A stretch of DNA of 64,000 bases from JAPLJC01 sp963697965 (GCA_963697965.1 OY969108.1:124001-188000); one strand, 5' to 3'; shown: positions 25,005-35,765, counted from the first letter of the stretch. A program made the numbers and translations. Notes: generated by a model from the sequence alone, not told the origin.

Positions 25005-28000
25005 TCAGTCCGAAACCCAGTGCATCCGCATACCCCAAACTTGCATGAGGGGGCGGCCTTGATCGTCAAGCCCTCTGGCGTCCCAGGTTTGGCCTGCCTC
25101 GTCCTGCGCCCGCAGGCGGGCCTCCACGGTTATCTGTTCCCCCACCCGGCAGGGTCGCAAAAACCTCATCTCCGCGATCTCTACGGGAAGCAGGGAGCGT
25201 CGCTCCGACGGGTCCATGGCGACGATGGAGAGGTAAGCCGACTGCATAAGGGCTTCGAAAAGGTAGACCGAGTATTGGTACCGGGCGTTCCGCAGATGGG
25301 CGAAATCACCGGCCTCCCGGTAGGTGGTTCGGCCCCGTGCCACCCCCGGACCGGCGCCGTCAAACAACTCTATTACCCGATACCTGCCGTTGAGGCCACT
25401 GCGGTCTTGGTACCAGGCAAGCATCTGGGCACGATCCAGGGGCGGCGTCTGCAGTTCGTCCGACCGGACCGGAAAATCCGTAAGCCCCTCCCCGAGATCG
25501 CCGCCCCCACCATCGAGGATCACCTGGCCTTGGCAGTGCGGGGTGAAACGGTCTGTCAATCTTCCGGTGGGAGAGATCGCCGGGGTTGATAGAGAGACCT
25601 CGCACCATACCTCCCGCAGGGAGCTGTCGGCTCGGCGGCAGAAGATTTTAGCAGTCCGCGGCGCCCCGGGAGGACATTGGATCATGTCCAGGAAGCGCAC
25701 CTGGCGAACTCCTCGCACCTGCAGGTGGGGATACAGGATCCGGGCGGCTTCCATGAAGGTTTCCAGAACCATGGCGGCTGAGACCAGAGGATGCTCGACG
25801 AACTTGAGGGGTTGGTGATCCTCGATCCAAAGGTCCTTCTCCCGGGAAAAGGATCTGAAGGCTTCCAGCTGTTCCAGGCGCAGGTCCAAGGAAGAGATGC
25901 TATCGATCAGGGGGAAGTCCTCGGGGCTAAAGGCCACGGCGCCGCCGGCCAGTTCTCCCCGGAGCGCCGGGGGGATTGTCTTATTGAGCCGCGCCGTTTT
26001 TACGGGTGGCAGGGTCCGCATGAACATCACCCAATCGTCGTCAGCCGGGGCTACTGAGAGCTCCCGGCAGAAAAGCCCGGCAAGCTCATTTACCTGGATG
26101 TAGGCCACGCCATGCCGCCGCATCAGCTCCCGAACCGCCGGATCCTCGGCCATGCCCGCCCCCTCGACCGGAGGCAGCATTAAGGCCTTGAACCGGATGG
26201 CGCCGTTTTCCCGCCCGAGGTATCTGAATAATGCTGACATCATCCGGTTGGCGGCCGCGTAGTTGGACTGGCCAGGATTCCCCAGGATCGCCGCCCCCGA
26301 GGACAGGCCCACGAAAAACCTCAAGCCCGTCCCCACCGCCGCCGAGAAAAGATTCCACGCCCCCAGAAATTTTACGTCCGTGACCATGGAGAGGGCATCT
26401 AAGGTCATTTGGCTGAGAGGACCGTCCCTGAGGACTCCAGCCCCGTGAATAATCCCGTCGATTTTGCCATAACGCCTTACCACCTCGCCCATGATCGCCC
26501 GGACCGCCTCGGGGTCGGTTACATCGCAGGTATGGTACGTCGCCTCGATCCCGGCGGCATGCAAGTCCGCCAGGGTCTGAGCCATCTCCACGGCCCGGTT
26601 GTCGGCAGTGAAGGTCTCAGCAGAGGAATGCTGGGAGCGCGGCTTGACGGCCTGGATGCCTGGATCCAGCGGTGTCCTCCCCAGAAAGACCAGGCGGGGC
26701 ATGAAGGGCGCCAGGCTGCGGGCCAGGTGGGCGGTGATTCCCGCGGCGCCCCCGGACATGACTACCACATCTCCAGAGCTCAGATGAATACTTGCCGGAC
26801 CATTGAAGACCGACGGGGCGACGCGCCCCTCCGAAGTAAAGACCCTGCCATCCCGATGAATCATCTCCACCACGGAGCAGCCTCGGTCCAGAGCCCCGAC
26901 GAAGGCGGTGCGCAGGTCGGTATCCGGGTCAATTGCCAAGGTGCGAAAAAGGACCGATGGGTGTTCCTGGGCGGCGCACAGAAACAGTCCGAGCATCCCC
27001 TCCGCTGGCAGCCCACTGAGAGTTTCGGTATCTTCTCTGGAATGGATCAGCACGACGAATTTTTTAGCAGGTGATTGGAGAAATGCCTGCAGGACGAGAA
27101 AGAGCCCCCTGTGAAGCCGGGTCACCTCCGCCATATCTCTTAACCTTGCCGATCCGCCTTGAGGGAGGGTGATGACCATCCCGGCGGGGGACGCCAGGCC
27201 CGATATTCTCTTGGCAGCCCGGGAGGACCCGGCATCAGTCAGAAGGTTGCAGCTCTCTAGGCATGGACTCAAGTTTCCCGGCATGAAGAGCATGGGAACC
27301 GTCTCAACCCCGTAATCCAGTCGGAGGATCTCTCCCACACTTCCGGCCAGGCGGTCATCCCGGTCAGGTGAGAGCAGGAGGACTGACTCGCCCGGGCTCA
27401 ATTCCATGGGAATGGAGGCCGCCGGCTCCACCTCGGCATGGCGGAATACGAGCCGCTTTAAACTCACCTCATCCGCTGAGGGTTTCAGGATTTCGGCTCG
27501 CCCCTGGCTGGCGTCAACCTCCTGAGCGACCGGCCGGAAGCCGGCGCCTTCCTGCCTGGAGATGACCTCGGAGATCCTCTGGGCGATGTCCTTCACGGTG
27601 CGGACGTGGATAAAATCCTCCAATTCGATGCTGATCCCGAACTGGCGTTCCGCCGCATCCATGATGATCGGAAGACGGCTGGAGCGGATGGAGAGGTCCC
27701 GCCTGAGATCCATGTCGGGTTCGATCTCGTCCCGGTTGAACCCGGTAGCATCCATAATGATGTGAATAACCGTCTCCAGGTGATCCTGGGGCTCAGGCGC
27801 CTCTTCGAGGGCGGGAGAGGCCGGTTCCAGAATCGCCGGGATAGGATCGGCAGGCGGGGATGCCGGTTCCCCAAGAGAGATTGGCTGCTGGCCTGCGGGG
27901 GGCCCGGAACCCCGGAGCATGGACTGGATAACGGCGGCTAGATCGCCTGCTTGGAAGGTTGGGTCATGCTCTTGGCGGATGGCTGCCAGGATGTTAGGTT

Positions 28001-31000
28001 CAAAGAAGCGGCCGTAAGTCTCCATCACGAATCGGTTGATTTCCCTTTGAATGATCCTTTCCACCGGTTTAAAGCCTACCGGCCCAGGTTCCAGGGGGCG
28101 TGACCCGGGTGCCGGGGCGTTGCCGGGAGATGCGGGAGCCTTCCCGAATCCGGGCAGGGAAACAAACCTCGGTTCCCGCTGAACCGGCAAATGCCCTTGA
28201 ATGAAGAGCTGAGCCAGGGCGCTTTTGCATGTGAGGCCCTCGGCGGCGGACAGGCAGGTCTGGATGCAGGCCGCTTCAGGGAGCGTGTCATAGATGAGAC
28301 TGCTTAAGATATCGCCGGGGCCCACCTCGGCGAAAAGCCGGACTCCATAGTCACTCCAAAGGGTCTGGACGTTATGCAGCCAATGGACGGGAGATTCCAG
28401 GTGGGCCATCAAGATGCGCTTGATCTCAGCGGGATCAGCTGGAAACGGCGCCATGGTCGTGTTGGAGATGACGGGGATCTGTGGGGCCTGAAAGGGGATG
28501 GGGGCAATGAACGCCTCGAGCTCATCCCGGATGACCCTCATGATGGGCGAGTGGAAAGCCATACTGACCCTTAAGCGGGTGGCCCGGTATCCCATCTCCT
28601 TCAGCCGGTTACCAAAATTTTCCACCGCCGCAGTCTTGCCGCTCAGCACGACCTGGTTCGGTGCGTTGATATTGCTGATGAAGACCTGCTCCTGTCCCTG
28701 GAGCATCTCTTGCAGCAGGTCCAGGGGGGCGTCCACGGCCGCCATGACGCCGGGGTCCATATCCATAGTCGCGGCCTTATCCATGCAGAGGGCTCTCTGG
28801 TTGACGATGCGGAACCCGTCCTCCAGGGAATAGACTCCGGCCAGACACAAGGCGGTCAGTTCGCCCAAACTGTGCCCGGCCATAGCCACCGGGCTGATGC
28901 CCAGGGTGATGAGGTATCGAGCCACGGCGTATTCCAAGGCGAACAGGGCCGGTTGCTGCCACCGGGTCTTCTGAAGGTTTTCCTCTTGATCGTGGAACAG
29001 CAGGTGCAAAAGGTCGAAGTCCGCGGCTGCGGCAGCCCGATCCATCCATTCCTTGATGACGGGAAAGGACTCGTAGAGCTCCCGCCCCATGCCGGCATAG
29101 TGGGACCCCTGCCCGGGAAATACCAGGGCGAGCGGTAGCAGCGGCTGATCTTCACGGTTCATGAAGATCCCCTGGTGCGCCCATGACCTCAGCGCCTGGG
29201 GTGAGACCACGCCGTCCCCGGCAAGCGAGGCTGACCTCTCGATGATTGTGAGCGCCTCGGCTTCGGACTCCGCTACCACGGCCATCCGCCAATTATGGCC
29301 GCCCATCTCGGTCTTGAAAAAAGAGACGCCCTGGAGTGCGGGAGAACCCAAACCCTTCTCTCGGCTGGGGGCGACCAGGATCGTATCCGCGGCATCCATG
29401 GCCTGCTCCACCTGCACGACGTAGTTGGAACCTCCAAACCCGAAGGCGTTGACCTGAAGCCTTCTGGGCCGGCCGTTCCTGCGCTCCCAATCAAGCGGCT
29501 CCGGGGCGATGAGGAGCCCCGATCTTTCCAGGTCGATTTCCGGGTCTGGATACAGATAATTGAGGGTGGGAGGAAAAACCCCCGCCTGCATGGCCAGCAC
29601 GCCTCGGATGAGACTGTTAATGCCCGAGGCGCCCAGGGTGTGCCCGATCTGGGATTTGAAGGAAGTGATTACGGTGCGCTTGGCGGCATTGAAGAAAGTC
29701 TTCAGGGCCCGGGCCTCCTCCACGTCTCCTTGCCGGGTACTCGTGGCATGGCATTCCACCAGGTCCACGGCATCGGGCCCATACGGCAGCCCTTGGAAAG
29801 AGGCGCGGATGGCCATCTCTTGGGAAACGCTGGAGGACTCCACCATGCCCAGATGGTTGTTGCTCGCCCCCATACCGGTAATGACCGCGTGGACCAGCGC
29901 CCCTCGGGCGCGGGCCAGGCTTTCCCGCTCGATGACGATTATGCCCCCGCCTTCGCCGAGAACCATCCCATCTCTTTGAGCATCGAAGGGGCGGGAGGTC
30001 TCGTGCGCAGGTCTTTCCTGTCCGGACAGCCCGAAAAGTGCACCCAGACCGGAGAATTCCAGAAAATGCAAGGGTTTGAGAATCTCCTCGGCCCCTCCGA
30101 CGACGGCTGCATCGATGATGCCGTTGTGGATCAACTGGATGGCGCTGTACAGTGCGACCAGTGAGGTCGTGCAGGCTGCGGAAACCGAATAGCTGGGCCC
30201 CATAAACCCATAGCGGTTGCAGATGAACCCGGCCGCGGCGCAGTTGAGTCTGCCCAGGAGGGTGGTGTCGTCCGGAGCCAGGCGTCCGGACTTGATCTCC
30301 TGTTGGATGGCGCTCTCCTGATCCGGCGTGAGGGGCACGGCCCTCTTGATGTCGGCGAGGATGTTGCAAATGTTTGCCCGAATGATGATACCGGTGAGTG
30401 TACCCGCCGCCTCTCCCGAATTCTGGGAGATGAGGACCCCGATGCGCTCCCGGGGGATGTCTGACGAAAGGAGGCCGGATGTCCGGATGGCCTGGTCCGC
30501 TAGCCACATGGTGATCCTGGTGGCTTCGGTCATGGTCCGGAAATCATGGGGGGAGATCCCGAGTTCAGTACGGGAAACCTGAAAGTCTATGAAGGCCCCC
30601 ACTTTGCAGTAGGTCTTGTCGGGGACGTACGGCCGCGGATCATAATAAAGCTCGTGATCCCACCGGGAAGGCGGGACCGGGGTAATCCCGCTCTTCATGG
30701 CCAGGCTTGCCGCCCAGATTTCCTCCGGGCTCTTCCCCAGGGCATTTAAGAGGCTCATCCCCGTGATGGCCACCCGGTCAGGCGCGGGTCTCTGGGGGGT
30801 AACCCTTGGCAATCCATGGCCAATCCCGAAGGAGGAAGTTTCTCTGGCAAGTCCGGGTCCGGGTGGAGATGGCGAGATTGAGTCGGTCGCCCCCGCAAAG
30901 GGCTGATGCAGCCTAAGCGGGCCCGCGGCCAGCTCGCGATGCAAGGACTGCAGCTTCCGGACCTTACGGATGAGACCGGCGCAGGCCCCACTCATGAATT

Positions 31001-32939
31001 GCCCGCCTTCACGGCAGGCCCGCTTCGAAAGAGGCGCCCCGCCTGGCTGGTCCAGCCCCCGGGCCGCCGCGAAAAGGCTCCCCGCCGTCATCTCCTCCAT
31101 TTTCGCCCGAAAGGCGGCCTCGTCCTGGTGGCCGGCGGCAAACTCCCTCTCCAGGGATAAGATAGCCGCCATTCTCGGGGTCCTCAGGGATCGCACCCGA
31201 AGTCCGGTTTCCTGGCCTGAGACGACGGTTTCCCCCGGGGGCGATTCCAGGATCATCTGCTGATAGAGCGCCGTCAAGGCGCGGGTTTTCACAATCTCCT
31301 GGGTGGCCAGATAGGCGGTGCCCATCTGGATGGCGTCCGCCCCGAGCAAGGCGGCTATAAAGGCGGTCTCCCGATTGAAGATGCCTCCTGCCAGGATCAC
31401 GCGACAGTTTTGGCACAGAGATGGGTGGCGCCGTTTCAGATTCACCACCATTTGAGCCAGGGTGAGGGTGCTATGAGGCCCCACGTGGCCGCCGGCCTCA
31501 TACCCCTCGCAGATCACGTACCGGACGCCGGCTTCCAGGGCGAGCCGCATCATGGCCTCATCCGGCGCGATATACATGACCTCCAGGCCGCATTCCAGCA
31601 ATTCTTTTAAGAAGGAGAGATTACCTCCGGCGATCACCACAAAACGGGGCCGGTGTTGCTTTATCCAGGCCAGATGCACCTGACGGCAAGGGTTTTCTGC
31701 CAAAGACACGATATTTACGGCATACGGGCGCCCCCCCATGATCTCCGGCAGGGCTCCCAGCTTCCGGTCCAGAGCCGCCGTGTCCATCAGGCCAAGGGCG
31801 ATGGTGGGTAGGCCCCCGGCATCGGCAACCATTGAGGCAAACTCCGGGTCCTCGGTGATCCAGGACATGGCGCCCTGGATAAAGGGGTAGAGAGTTCCCA
31901 TCTCTTTGGCCACCGGGCTGTCCAGCCAGCCATCCTTTTTCATCTCAGCCAAGCGGCAGGCGTGGCGAATCTCGTCCATGAAGGCTTGTACGGCCCCTTC
32001 GGTTCCGGCCCCAAAACGCTCCACAAACGGCGCCGCAAAGGCAGCCTCCACCCCCAGGGGGATGACCTCATCCTGGCTGAAATGGCTCGCCAGAGGGTGG
32101 AGGGCACTGGTCTGTACCCGGCTTATGAAGGCGCGGCGGCTTTCCTCCGTGATCTCTGCGCCGCAAAGCGAGTTCTCGAAGTTCTTGATCTCCTTGAATG
32201 CCAGAGAGTTACCTTTATTAAACAGGCGACAAGGAACATCAAGGTCCAGGCCGACCAGGTCGGTGGAATCCAGGTGAAGCCTGGAGAGGCGCTGGCGTTG
32301 CCGGTCATCAATGGCAACCAGGTCGGTCAGCCAATGGACGCTCTCGAAGACGATCCCGGCGGCCCCGGTGGCCAGGAAGGCCGAAGCCGCCTCAGGGGTG
32401 GCTACGCCTCCCCAGATGAGGATGTCCAGGGAATTCGAGACGGTGTGCCGCATTTCCTTGACCGCCGCATAGAGAGACAGGGTCGTCTCAGCGCTCACGA
32501 AACCAGAGGCCTCGCAGCCTTTCAGGACGATGCGCCCGATTCCCAAACTATCCTGTAAAACCGCGGCCAGGAGATTTAAGTCTCCGATGATAGGGAAGCA
32601 ATGGTAGTTTTCCGACAATTCCCTCAATCTCTCCAGAACGGTGGCAGGATCTCCTCGGAAAAACTGGGGGTGGCATTCTACCCAAATATCTTGGACCCCG
32701 GTTTCCTGCAACCATGGTCCCAAAGATGGATCCAGCAAGGTAGCAGCAGAAATCTTAATATCCCTCACCTGGCCGGCAGGGTCAGCCTTTCGTAAGAAAG
32801 GACGCAGCGCTTCCACCCCCATCGCGGAAACATCGAAGATAGCCCGGCTGCCGGTTCGATGCGCCATTTGGGTCACCGGCGGGATGATCTCCTCGGGCCG
32901 CCAGACGAAAGCGATAATGGGGGCTCGCTGCTCAGCCAC
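25005..32939 (-). CDS. Giant Pfa-like secondary-lipid/polyketide synthase: FMN barrel x2-KS-AT-ACP-KR-DH
   Basis: 2,644 residues from a GTG at 32939 (GGAGG upstream). Two nitronate monooxygenase/PfaD-like FMN barrels come first: the first with GCEASGFVSAETTL and LIWGGVATPEAA, the second (about 300-620) with CEGYEAGGHVGPHSTLT and ILAGGIFN. KS (about 715-1150) has the Cys in SAACTTSLVALYSA (near 922) and the His residues in VECHATST and KSQIGHTLGAS. AT has GHSLGELTALCLAG (near 1352). ACP lies near 1720-1790 with DLSIRSSRLP. KR (near 2080-2240) has SGGAAGIT, LSSGAAILGN and NYAAANRMM. A hotdog DH ends the chain (EDHQPLKFVEHPLV). In Pfa systems these activities are spread over PfaA-D, with the reductase barrel separate. 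The product cannot be read from sequence. Confidence 0.9.
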   Translation of the reverse strand: MAEQRAPIIAFVWRPEEIIPPVTQMAHRTGSRAIFDVSAMGVEALRPFLRKADPAGQVRDIKISAATLLDPSLGPWLQETGVQDIWVECHPQFFRGDPATVLERLRELSENYHCFPIIGDLNLLAAVLQDSLGIGRIVLKGCEASGFVSAETTLSLYAAVKEMRHTVSNSLDILIWGGVATPEAASAFLATGAAGIVFESVHWLTDLVAIDDRQRQRLSRLHLDSTDLVGLDLDVPCRLFNKGNSLAFKEIKNFENSLCGAEITEESRRAFISRVQTSALHPLASHFSQDEVIPLGVEAAFAAPFVERFGAGTEGAVQAFMDEIRHACRLAEMKKDGWLDSPVAKEMGTLYPFIQGAMSWITEDPEFASMVADAGGLPTIALGLMDTAALDRKLGALPEIMGGRPYAVNIVSLAENPCRQVHLAWIKQHRPRFVVIAGGNLSFLKELLECGLEVMYIAPDEAMMRLALEAGVRYVICEGYEAGGHVGPHSTLTLAQMVVNLKRRHPSLCQNCRVILAGGIFNRETAFIAALLGADAIQMGTAYLATQEIVKTRALTALYQQMILESPPGETVVSGQETGLRVRSLRTPRMAAILSLEREFAAGHQDEAAFRAKMEEMTAGSLFAAARGLDQPGGAPLSKRACREGGQFMSGACAGLIRKVRKLQSLHRELAAGPLRLHQPFAGATDSISPSPPGPGLARETSSFGIGHGLPRVTPQRPAPDRVAITGMSLLNALGKSPEEIWAASLAMKSGITPVPPSRWDHELYYDPRPYVPDKTYCKVGAFIDFQVSRTELGISPHDFRTMTEATRITMWLADQAIRTSGLLSSDIPRERIGVLISQNSGEAAGTLTGIIIRANICNILADIKRAVPLTPDQESAIQQEIKSGRLAPDDTTLLGRLNCAAAGFICNRYGFMGPSYSVSAACTTSLVALYSAIQLIHNGIIDAAVVGGAEEILKPLHFLEFSGLGALFGLSGQERPAHETSRPFDAQRDGMVLGEGGGIIVIERESLARARGALVHAVITGMGASNNHLGMVESSSVSQEMAIRASFQGLPYGPDAVDLVECHATSTRQGDVEEARALKTFFNAAKRTVITSFKSQIGHTLGASGINSLIRGVLAMQAGVFPPTLNYLYPDPEIDLERSGLLIAPEPLDWERRNGRPRRLQVNAFGFGGSNYVVQVEQAMDAADTILVAPSREKGLGSPALQGVSFFKTEMGGHNWRMAVVAESEAEALTIIERSASLAGDGVVSPQALRSWAHQGIFMNREDQPLLPLALVFPGQGSHYAGMGRELYESFPVIKEWMDRAAAAADFDLLHLLFHDQEENLQKTRWQQPALFALEYAVARYLITLGISPVAMAGHSLGELTALCLAGVYSLEDGFRIVNQRALCMDKAATMDMDPGVMAAVDAPLDLLQEMLQGQEQVFISNINAPNQVVLSGKTAAVENFGNRLKEMGYRATRLRVSMAFHSPIMRVIRDELEAFIAPIPFQAPQIPVISNTTMAPFPADPAEIKRILMAHLESPVHWLHNVQTLWSDYGVRLFAEVGPGDILSSLIYDTLPEAACIQTCLSAAEGLTCKSALAQLFIQGHLPVQREPRFVSLPGFGKAPASPGNAPAPGSRPLEPGPVGFKPVERIIQREINRFVMETYGRFFEPNILAAIRQEHDPTFQAGDLAAVIQSMLRGSGPPAGQQPISLGEPASPPADPIPAILEPASPALEEAPEPQDHLETVIHIIMDATGFNRDEIEPDMDLRRDLSIRSSRLPIIMDAAERQFGISIELEDFIHVRTVKDIAQRISEVISRQEGAGFRPVAQEVDASQGRAEILKPSADEVSLKRLVFRHAEVEPAASIPMELSPGESVLLLSPDRDDRLAGSVGEILRLDYGVETVPMLFMPGNLSPCLESCNLLTDAGSSRAAKRISGLASPAGMVITLPQGGSARLRDMAEVTRLHRGLFLVLQAFLQSPAKKFVVLIHSREDTETLSGLPAEGMLGLFLCAAQEHPSVLFRTLAIDPDTDLRTAFVGALDRGCSVVEMIHRDGRVFTSEGRVAPSVFNGPASIHLSSGDVVVMSGGAAGITAHLARSLAPFMPRLVFLGRTPLDPGIQAVKPRSQHSSAETFTADNRAVEMAQTLADLHAAGIEATYHTCDVTDPEAVRAIMGEVVRRYGKIDGIIHGAGVLRDGPLSQMTLDALSMVTDVKFLGAWNLFSAAVGTGLRFFVGLSSGAAILGNPGQSNYAAANRMMSALFRYLGRENGAIRFKALMLPPVEGAGMAEDPAVRELMRRHGVAYIQVNELAGLFCRELSVAPADDDWVMFMRTLPPVKTARLNKTIPPALRGELAGGAVAFSPEDFPLIDSISSLDLRLEQLEAFRSFSREKDLWIEDHQPLKFVEHPLVSAAMVLETFMEAARILYPHLQVRGVRQVRFLDMIQCPPGAPRTAKIFCRRADSSLREVWCEVSLSTPAISPTGRLTDRFTPHCQGQVILDGGGGDLGEGLTDFPVRSDELQTPPLDRAQMLAWYQDRSGLNGRYRVIELFDGAGPGVARGRTTYREAGDFAHLRNARYQYSVYLFEALMQSAYLSIVAMDPSERRSLLPVEIAEMRFLRPCRVGEQITVEARLRAQDEAGQTWDARGLDDQGRPLMQVWGMRMHWVSD

Positions 32940-32989
32940 TAGGTCCAGACCTCCGCATCAACGCCAAACATTTAATTTAACTCTTGAAC

Positions 32990-34111
32990 TCATGAAGACT
33001 TTCTGTATAGGCGATATCTCTTGTGGGTTTTGACTCCGGCTTCTTCTATCAAAACGTTGATCGACTCATTGTCCTCCAGGCACCAGCCCATCTCCATATA
33101 ATGATATTTCCCTTTTTTTCTCACAATTTCATTGAGGTGGTAGGTGGCTAACATGGGGAATCCCAGTTGCCGGTACTGCTCCTTGACTCCGAAGATAAAC
33201 CCCCGCAATCCCCTGATCTCTCCCCGATACCTGAGCAGCTTCAGCAAACCCAGCAGACCGACCCGCCCGTTGAGCCGCTTGAGCAAAGGGTTAAGGTCGG
33301 GCAAGACCACGCAGACTGCGACAGGTTCCTCCTCAAAATAGATGAAGAAAGCCAGGTCCGGATCCGCGAATTTCATCATCTCCTTTTGAATATCCCGTAT
33401 TTCATTATCGCTAATGGGGACGAAACCCCAATTATCCGACCAGGAGTCGTTGTAAATCTCCCTGATCAGCAGGAACTCGGAGTCCTGATCCTTGGGACGG
33501 AAGGCCCTGATGCGAACCCCCTTTTTATGCGCCAGCCGTTCAGCCAGTTGATCCATCCACTCGGGAACTTGGAAAGGGGCTTCTATCAGGTAAGCCAACA
33601 GGTCCTTCTCTTTGATGAAACCGCACGACTCAACCAGCCTTGGGTAGTACGGCGGGTTGTACGTCATCCCCAACACCGGCGGATAATCGAATCCCTCAAT
33701 GAGCAACCCCGCCTCGTAATTGAGAGAGGGGTTGAGCGGGCCTCTTATGAAGTCCATGCCCTGCTGCCGTACCCAGGTTTCCGCGGCAGCAAAAAGGGCC
33801 GCCGCCGCCTCCGGATCGTCAATGCATTCAAAAAATCCCCAAATGCCCATTTTTTCGCTGTGCAACTCGTTATAATGGCGATCTATAATGCCCGCGATCC
33901 TGCCCACCGTCTTCGAACCGCGTCGGGCCAGAAAAAGGCGGCGCTCGGAAAACTCCCAGAAAGGATGCCTACGGGGGTCCAACAACCGGCGAACGTCCTT
34001 CTTAAGCGGGGGCACCCATTTAGGGTACCCGGCATAGATCTCCCATGGCAGGTCAATGAAGTCTTTTAGTGCCGATCCTCCTTCCGCAGCAATGATTTCC
34101 AGGCCGGCCAT
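32990..34111 (-). CDS. GNAT-like N-acyltransferase family protein
   Basis: 373 residues, cytoplasmic. Begins with WVPPLKKDVRRLLDP and FLARRGSKTVGRIAGIID, the double-GNAT pattern of a widespread uncharacterised family. Later parts include MDFIRGPLNPSLNYEAGLLIEGF, LLIREIYNDSWSDNWGFVPI and PMLATYHLNEIVRKK. Relatives are often found beside sphingolipid-type or fatty-acyl condensing enzymes. It lies 50 bases upstream of the synthase on the same strand, so an acyl-transfer role in the same pathway is likely, though unproven. The upstream gap 34112-34334 is AT-rich with several ATTAATG repeats and may carry a promoter. Confidence 0.75.
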   Translation of the reverse strand: MAGLEIIAAEGGSALKDFIDLPWEIYAGYPKWVPPLKKDVRRLLDPRRHPFWEFSERRLFLARRGSKTVGRIAGIIDRHYNELHSEKMGIWGFFECIDDPEAAAALFAAAETWVRQQGMDFIRGPLNPSLNYEAGLLIEGFDYPPVLGMTYNPPYYPRLVESCGFIKEKDLLAYLIEAPFQVPEWMDQLAERLAHKKGVRIRAFRPKDQDSEFLLIREIYNDSWSDNWGFVPISDNEIRDIQKEMMKFADPDLAFFIYFEEEPVAVCVVLPDLNPLLKRLNGRVGLLGLLKLLRYRGEIRGLRGFIFGVKEQYRQLGFPMLATYHLNEIVRKKGKYHYMEMGWCLEDNESINVLIEEAGVKTHKRYRLYRKSS

Positions 34112-34334
34112 GATGGTTTTTCTCGATAAATTTAGAAGTTAGTACGCAAAACTTATATGAATCAGCGATTAAGTCAAGATATCCTTAATAAAACATTCGG
34201 AAGGAAACTTTAATGCGCTTAAATGCCGCTAGCCTAGAATGGTTATAGTTATTAATGGTCCGATATCCACACAACGTTAATGGACTTTATAAAATCTCCA
34301 TACACCATTCCAGATATCATTAATAAATGTGCCA

Positions 34335-35765
34335 TTAATGTTTTTTTGGCTGTAAAAACTTCGGGAGGAGATCACGAGTTAAATTGTATAACCCCTCGGC
34401 CAACACATTCCCTAAGCAGCGTAGAAAGTATCTCGTATGGTCCCGCAAGAGTCTATTGTTGACGATCAGGGATATATTGAAGTTGCTCTTAAAACCCAAG
34501 CCCCTCATCAGGTGATAAAGTTCATCCCTGCTTAGATGTCGGGTGCGAATGTTACAATGGAAGCCGTCGTACTTACTATAATCATCCACGTTGACGACGA
34601 GGCCGGCCTCCAGGAGTTCTTGGCGCACCGGGGTTTTGGGATAAGGGGTCAGGTACTGGGAATAGATTAAATCCGGTTTAAGGTCCTCAATCATGCGCCA
34701 GTTACGAATCACGGTTTCCCGGGTATCCTCCGGATACCCCCCAATTAATCCGGCGATGACCGCGATGCGGTGCTGCCGTAGCATAGCTGCGGCCCGCCGG
34801 TTGATCTCCGGATTCGTGGGCTTCTTCATGCCCTTCAGGGCGCCTGGATCCATGGACTCGAACCCCACAAAGGCGATGCGAAAATTGGCCTGATGCATTT
34901 CAGCCACCAGTTCGGGATGGTTGGCAATCCCTGCGGCGGTCACCTGAGTCAGGTAGCACAAGTCAGTTAATTGGTGTTGGACAATGGCCTGACAGACTCG
35001 GCGAAAATGATCAATGTCATACGTAATGTTGTCATCGACAAAAAACACCGCCTTGAAACCCTGGTCTCGAATAGCTTTAAGGTCGGAAATGATGCGCTCT
35101 ACGGAAAACCGCCGGAAAGTATGGCCATACATCTGGCCGATGGAACAGAATTTACAGTTATTAGGGCAGCCCCTGGAGGTTTCGGCCACCTCCATGGGCA
35201 TATCTAAAAAATAAAAGTCGTTGGCCAGTCTGGCCTGGCGCCGAGGCAAGGACAGGGTATCCAGCTCCAGCAGCGGGTGCTTGGGATTGTGTACCCACTC
35301 CTGGCCCTGGCGATAACTGAGGCCCATGATGGCGCCCAGATCGGGGGCTGGTTTCTCCAGCTCAGTAACCAATTCCCGAAATGCGGTCTCTCCTTCACCC
35401 CGGACCAGGAAATCCAGGGGTAATTCTTCAGCATCCGCAGTCAGTTCGCGGGCCATCAGGCTGACATGGTAGCCACCGGCCACCAGTTTAATGGTTGGGT
35501 CAAAGGCACGGATAAATCGGGCCAGGCGCAACAGGGTATCGAATTGGAAGGTCATGGCGCTCAGGCCTACCAGTTGAGGGCGTAAACTGGATAGAGCCTG
35601 GCGAAGCGCGGCCTCGAAGTCCGGTTTAAAAAGTATCAGGTCAAGGACCCGAACCTCATGTCCCGGCAGATTACCGGCCAGGGAAATGATCGCCAGATTG
35701 GGAAGACGGGTGAAAAAATCGACAAATTGAGCGCTGTCAGGCATGGACAGGAGCAAGACTCTCAT
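34335..35765 (-). CDS. B12-binding-domain radical SAM protein
   Basis: 476 residues. The N-terminal B12-type Rossmann domain includes LVGLSAMTFQFDTLLRLARFI and LVAGGYHVSLMA. The cluster site is TSRGCPNNCKFCSIGQ, followed by AVFFVDDNITYD and FRIAFVGFESMDPGALKGMKK. The C-terminal region (about 380-476) is helical and basic. It is clearly related in build to the 19665-21011 protein but not a close copy. Two such enzymes around one lipid synthase suggest radical modification of an unactivated chain (methylation, coupling or ring formation). The ribosome site is weak. Confidence 0.87.
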   Translation of the reverse strand: MRVLLLSMPDSAQFVDFFTRLPNLAIISLAGNLPGHEVRVLDLILFKPDFEAALRQALSSLRPQLVGLSAMTFQFDTLLRLARFIRAFDPTIKLVAGGYHVSLMARELTADAEELPLDFLVRGEGETAFRELVTELEKPAPDLGAIMGLSYRQGQEWVHNPKHPLLELDTLSLPRRQARLANDFYFLDMPMEVAETSRGCPNNCKFCSIGQMYGHTFRRFSVERIISDLKAIRDQGFKAVFFVDDNITYDIDHFRRVCQAIVQHQLTDLCYLTQVTAAGIANHPELVAEMHQANFRIAFVGFESMDPGALKGMKKPTNPEINRRAAAMLRQHRIAVIAGLIGGYPEDTRETVIRNWRMIEDLKPDLIYSQYLTPYPKTPVRQELLEAGLVVNVDDYSKYDGFHCNIRTRHLSRDELYHLMRGLGFKSNFNISLIVNNRLLRDHTRYFLRCLGNVLAEGLYNLTRDLLPKFLQPKKH

